In this document: one piece after another, positions 3,196-5,538 of the stretch
Position numbering within the stretch: the stretch's first letter is position 1
Layout: each line of letters opens with the position of its first letter
Notes under the pieces: model-generated
Database searches by the model: none
The model's input: only the letters and a program-made list of their open reading frames with translations
What the model was told of the DNA's origin: nothing
Position numbers and translations under genes: made by a program
Assembly (NCBI GenBank): GCA_022707665.1
Contig: JAKJAE010000208.1
Location: forward strand, 1 to 5,538
Direction of reading: 5' to 3'
Source: Chloroflexota bacterium
GTDB lineage: Bacteria > Chloroflexota > Anaerolineae > B4-G1 > SLSP01
Length of the DNA: 5,538 nt

Positions 3196-5538
3196 TCACA
3201 GAACCAGATCGCGAACCTCGGCCGTTGCCTCTCGGTAACGTCGAAAGTCTGCAAAAGTGCGGAGGTACGCCAGCAGGTCGAACTTGGGACTGACTTGCAA
3301 CTCGGCAGAGACTATGCCGTCCGTCTCCGCAAACCGACCGGCGAAGATGACCCGCTTCTTGCGCGCCTTTTCCGGAATGTCGAGAACGTAACCACCAGCG
3401 GTGCCGCGGATGTTAACCGGCACGTACTCCGTCTGCAGGTATTCCCGCAGGCGCAGCCCCGCCTCAGGAAAATGCTCAGAGGGCAACGTCAGATGCAGGT
3501 GCATCCGCTCGAACACACCGGGTGTGAACTCGTCCACAAAGCCGAGAAAACGCGTACCGCCTGGCAGCTCATCCCCGGCTGCCAGGACCTGGCCCAGGAT
3601 ATGGGCGTCCCACGCCTTGAGCGCGAACACGGTCTCGCCGTACAGACCGGAATACCGGGATGCCAGTCCCTTGGTCGCGAATAGGCTCTCGCGTACCGAG
3701 AGAAGTGTGACGTGGAGTTGCGGGTGAGCAGCGAGCAAGCTTCGCATGACGTACGCATTGCGCCAGGCTGTCCCGGTAGGCGCAGTGGATGGTGGCAGCC
3801 AGACACGGGCAAAGACCGGCCGCGCCTGCCACTTCGTTCGCATCATCGTCGCCAGTGTTTCGAGATATCCGCCGCCTGGATGGCGCATTGTGTGCCGTGT
3901 GATCGCGGCGCGCTCTTCAGGCGTCGAGCATGCACCACAGGCAAGGCACTGCCCTGGCTCTCCGACCGCGTTGGGCGACCCCACCTCGCCAAGACAATAC
4001 CCTTCGTCCACTCCTGCCAACGCCTGTTGGTACTGTCTGTAGAGGAATCCTGGGGGCACGTCGAGTGCCACGAAGTCCAGCGCCGCACGCACATCGGGCC
4101 CCTTCTCACCGAGGAAGGTTTCATTCCACAGCCCGTGCGACTTCATCCAGTGCTGCAGAGCGTCCCAATAACCAGACGGAAGTTCCAGGTCGTAACAGTA
4201 TCCATGGGAGGCAAGCTCGACCAACGGCTCGAAGAGCCAGCGTCCCCCCCGAGCCAGAACCTGCGACACCGCGTAGTCGGCCCACGGTGTAGCCAGCCGG
4301 AACTCAAATCCATTCGTCTCGACCGAGGACTTGGCCGGTCCGATAGTCTGGCGCCATGACTCTTGGTCGAGAAACAGCCGGTCATAACTCAGCGGGGTGA
4401 AGGGCATCCGAACCAGCAATCCAAAGCTGAAAACGACGCGCAGGCTGCGGTTGTGCTGTCGGCGCAGCTCCTTGAGCTCCAACACGAACTCGTGAAACTC
4501 GTTGAGGTCGGCCTCACTTTCGTAACCTGTCAGGATGTAGAACAGCTTGATCTCGCGTATCCGCTCCTGCATGAGGCGCGACATCACCACGTCGATCTCG
4601 TGGTCCCCAAGGCTCTTGTGCAGAAAGGCACGCATACGACGGCTGATCCCTTCAATGCCAAGAGTATAGCTGCGCTTGTCTGCGGCCACTTCTGCCGCGA
4701 TCAGGCTCGGCATAACAGCCAGCAGATCGACACGTTGGCTCTGGATGTTGACACGATCGAAGCGCCGGTTCAGCTCAAGCAGGAGCGTCAGGATCTGCTC
4801 GTATGTGTTGAAATTGTAACTGAAAACGTCGACGGCTTCGACACCCTGAGCTTGTTTCAGAGCATCTGCCGTTGCCAGCACTGCGGGCAGGTCGACCTCC
4901 CGGTAGGGTTTGCGATCAAAGCCCTCGAAGCAGAACGAACAGAAGGCGGGACACCCGAAACTGATCTGAAGGCGCGCGGTCGACGCTTCATCGTCGTCAA
5001 GTGAGGGATAGTCAACAAGGAGATCAGCGGCACCAGGGTCATGGCAGATGGCCTTATGCACGACCTGCCCAGGAGGCCCGTGAGCTACCCACAGACCAAC
5101 CACCGACTCTGCCATCCGCGCCAACCGCTCCTGTTTCGGTAGGTGACCGTGCGTCGTGAACTCACGCACCAGGGACTCCACCTGCCGTTCACCTTCACCA
5201 AAAAAGATCGCATCGACCAGCGCATCCCCCGCTGGTGTGATGATTGCCTGAGTCGCCATGGCATTCGAGCCACCCAGGGCGAAAACGGGCCAGGATTCAT
5301 CCCGCTCATCGCTGAGCATAGGAATATCCGAGGTGTGAAACAGATAGGGCAGGTTGATCAACTCCAGCGTGTAGGCGTTGGAGATCAAAACCATGTCGAA
5401 GTCGTGGCTGTCGTGCCATGACTGTGTTCCCACCAACAGGGGAACGCCGCTGGCCAGCATCCGGGCCCTGTCGTACTCGGGAGGGAAGAAAGCCATGTCG
5501 ATATAGGCTCCCGGCACGGCGCGCCGGACTGCCTGATA
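3196..5538 (-). CDS. B12-binding-like/radical SAM protein, related to the TIGR03960 type (5' end cut)
   Basis: 780 residues are visible, and the frame is still open at the right edge. A GTG at 5517 lacks a ribosome binding site, so the true start lies outside. Residues 1-125 form a Rossmann-like B12-binding-type domain: HDFDMVLISNAYTLEL (45-60), ALGGSNA (87-93), DAIFFGEGE (109-117). No DxHxxG cobalamin motif is seen. The radical SAM domain follows with C196, C200, C203 (GCPAFCSFC) and EGFDRKPYRE after it, as in TIGR03960 proteins. At 531, 534 and 537 a CxxCxxC (QCLACGACST) could hold zinc or an auxiliary cluster. The last 200 residues occupy the place of the DUF2344 domain of that family, but the likeness is weak. 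Function is unknown. It is followed closely by yigZ. Radical SAM assignment is firm, subfamily moderate. Confidence 0.85.
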   Translation of the reverse strand, partial: YQAVRRAVPGAYIDMAFFPPEYDRARMLASGVPLLVGTQSWHDSHDFDMVLISNAYTLELINLPYLFHTSDIPMLSDERDESWPVFALGGSNAMATQAIITPAGDALVDAIFFGEGERQVESLVREFTTHGHLPKQERLARMAESVVGLWVAHGPPGQVVHKAICHDPGAADLLVDYPSLDDDEASTARLQISFGCPAFCSFCFEGFDRKPYREVDLPAVLATADALKQAQGVEAVDVFSYNFNTYEQILTLLLELNRRFDRVNIQSQRVDLLAVMPSLIAAEVAADKRSYTLGIEGISRRMRAFLHKSLGDHEIDVVMSRLMQERIREIKLFYILTGYESEADLNEFHEFVLELKELRRQHNRSLRVVFSFGLLVRMPFTPLSYDRLFLDQESWRQTIGPAKSSVETNGFEFRLATPWADYAVSQVLARGGRWLFEPLVELASHGYCYDLELPSGYWDALQHWMKSHGLWNETFLGEKGPDVRAALDFVALDVPPGFLYRQYQQALAGVDEGYCLGEVGSPNAVGEPGQCLACGACSTPEERAAITRHTMRHPGGGYLETLATMMRTKWQARPVFARVWLPPSTAPTGTAWRNAYVMRSLLAAHPQLHVTLLSVRESLFATKGLASRYSGLYGETVFALKAWDAHILGQVLAAGDELPGGTRFLGFVDEFTPGVFERMHLHLTLPSEHFPEAGLRLREYLQTEYVPVNIRGTAGGYVLDIPEKARKKRVIFAGRFAETDGIVSAELQVSPKFDLLAYLRTFADFRRYREATAEVRDLVL

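Noticed and set aside
3097..5004. Three long plus-strand frames of 195-215 codons
   Set aside because: They lie antisense to the radical SAM and yigZ genes, which carry clear family motifs. The plus-strand products have no recognisable domains, no ribosome sites and low-complexity, Arg/Gln/His-rich composition.
5515..5517. GTG as the start of the radical SAM gene
   Set aside because: No ribosome site precedes it and the frame stays open to the window edge; the domain is missing its usual N-terminal portion, so the gene continues outside.

Overview
The window is GC-rich bacterial DNA, densely packed with five protein-coding genes and one unusually large regulatory gap. Organism: the LysW-like zinc-ribbon protein, the KamA/ATP-grasp pair and the style of the IMPACT-family protein fit a Chloroflexota-type lineage (Anaerolineae or relatives) best. 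Armatimonadota or Planctomycetota are possible alternatives. This placement rests on family resemblance recalled from memory, with no database search.

Layout from left to right. (1) Positions 1-449, minus strand: the N-terminal third of a D-alanine--D-alanine-ligase-like ATP-grasp enzyme, cut by the left edge. (2) 436-1803, minus: a complete lysine 2,3-aminomutase (KamA), whose stop codon overlaps the ligase start by 14 bp, so the two form a tight operon. (3) 1804-2274: a 471-bp divergent intergenic region. It holds a good extended -10 promoter pointing at kamA and a roughly 200-nt kamA leader with a long-range stem and a perfect 10-bp hairpin. It also holds a perfect 16-bp operator-like palindrome, a weak forward promoter, and two very short doubtful leader ORFs. 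(4) 2275-2484, plus: a 69-residue LysW-like carrier protein whose usual C-terminal EDWGE is replaced by a long aspartate/glutamate/tryptophan tail. (5) 2505-3164, minus: a YigZ/IMPACT-family protein starting at TTG. (6) 3196-5538, minus: a large radical SAM protein resembling the B12-binding/radical SAM TIGR03960-type family, open at the right edge. Genes 6 and 5 read as one operon (31-bp gap). Gene 5 converges tail-to-tail on gene 4 with only 20 bp between stops and no visible terminator.

How the genes may work together. KamA makes (S)-beta-lysine from L-lysine. The translationally coupled ATP-grasp enzyme would be suited to form an amide bond with an amino acid. The divergently transcribed gene encodes a relative of LysW, a protein known to carry amino acids on its C-terminus through an ATP-grasp enzyme. 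The most interesting hypothesis here is therefore a beta-lysine (or related amino acid) ligation or carrier system made of KamA, a Ddl-like ligase and an acidic-tailed LysW paralogue, controlled from a shared regulatory region. The families are well supported; the functional link is inference. No tRNA, rRNA, CRISPR array, insertion sequence or intrinsic terminator was seen.
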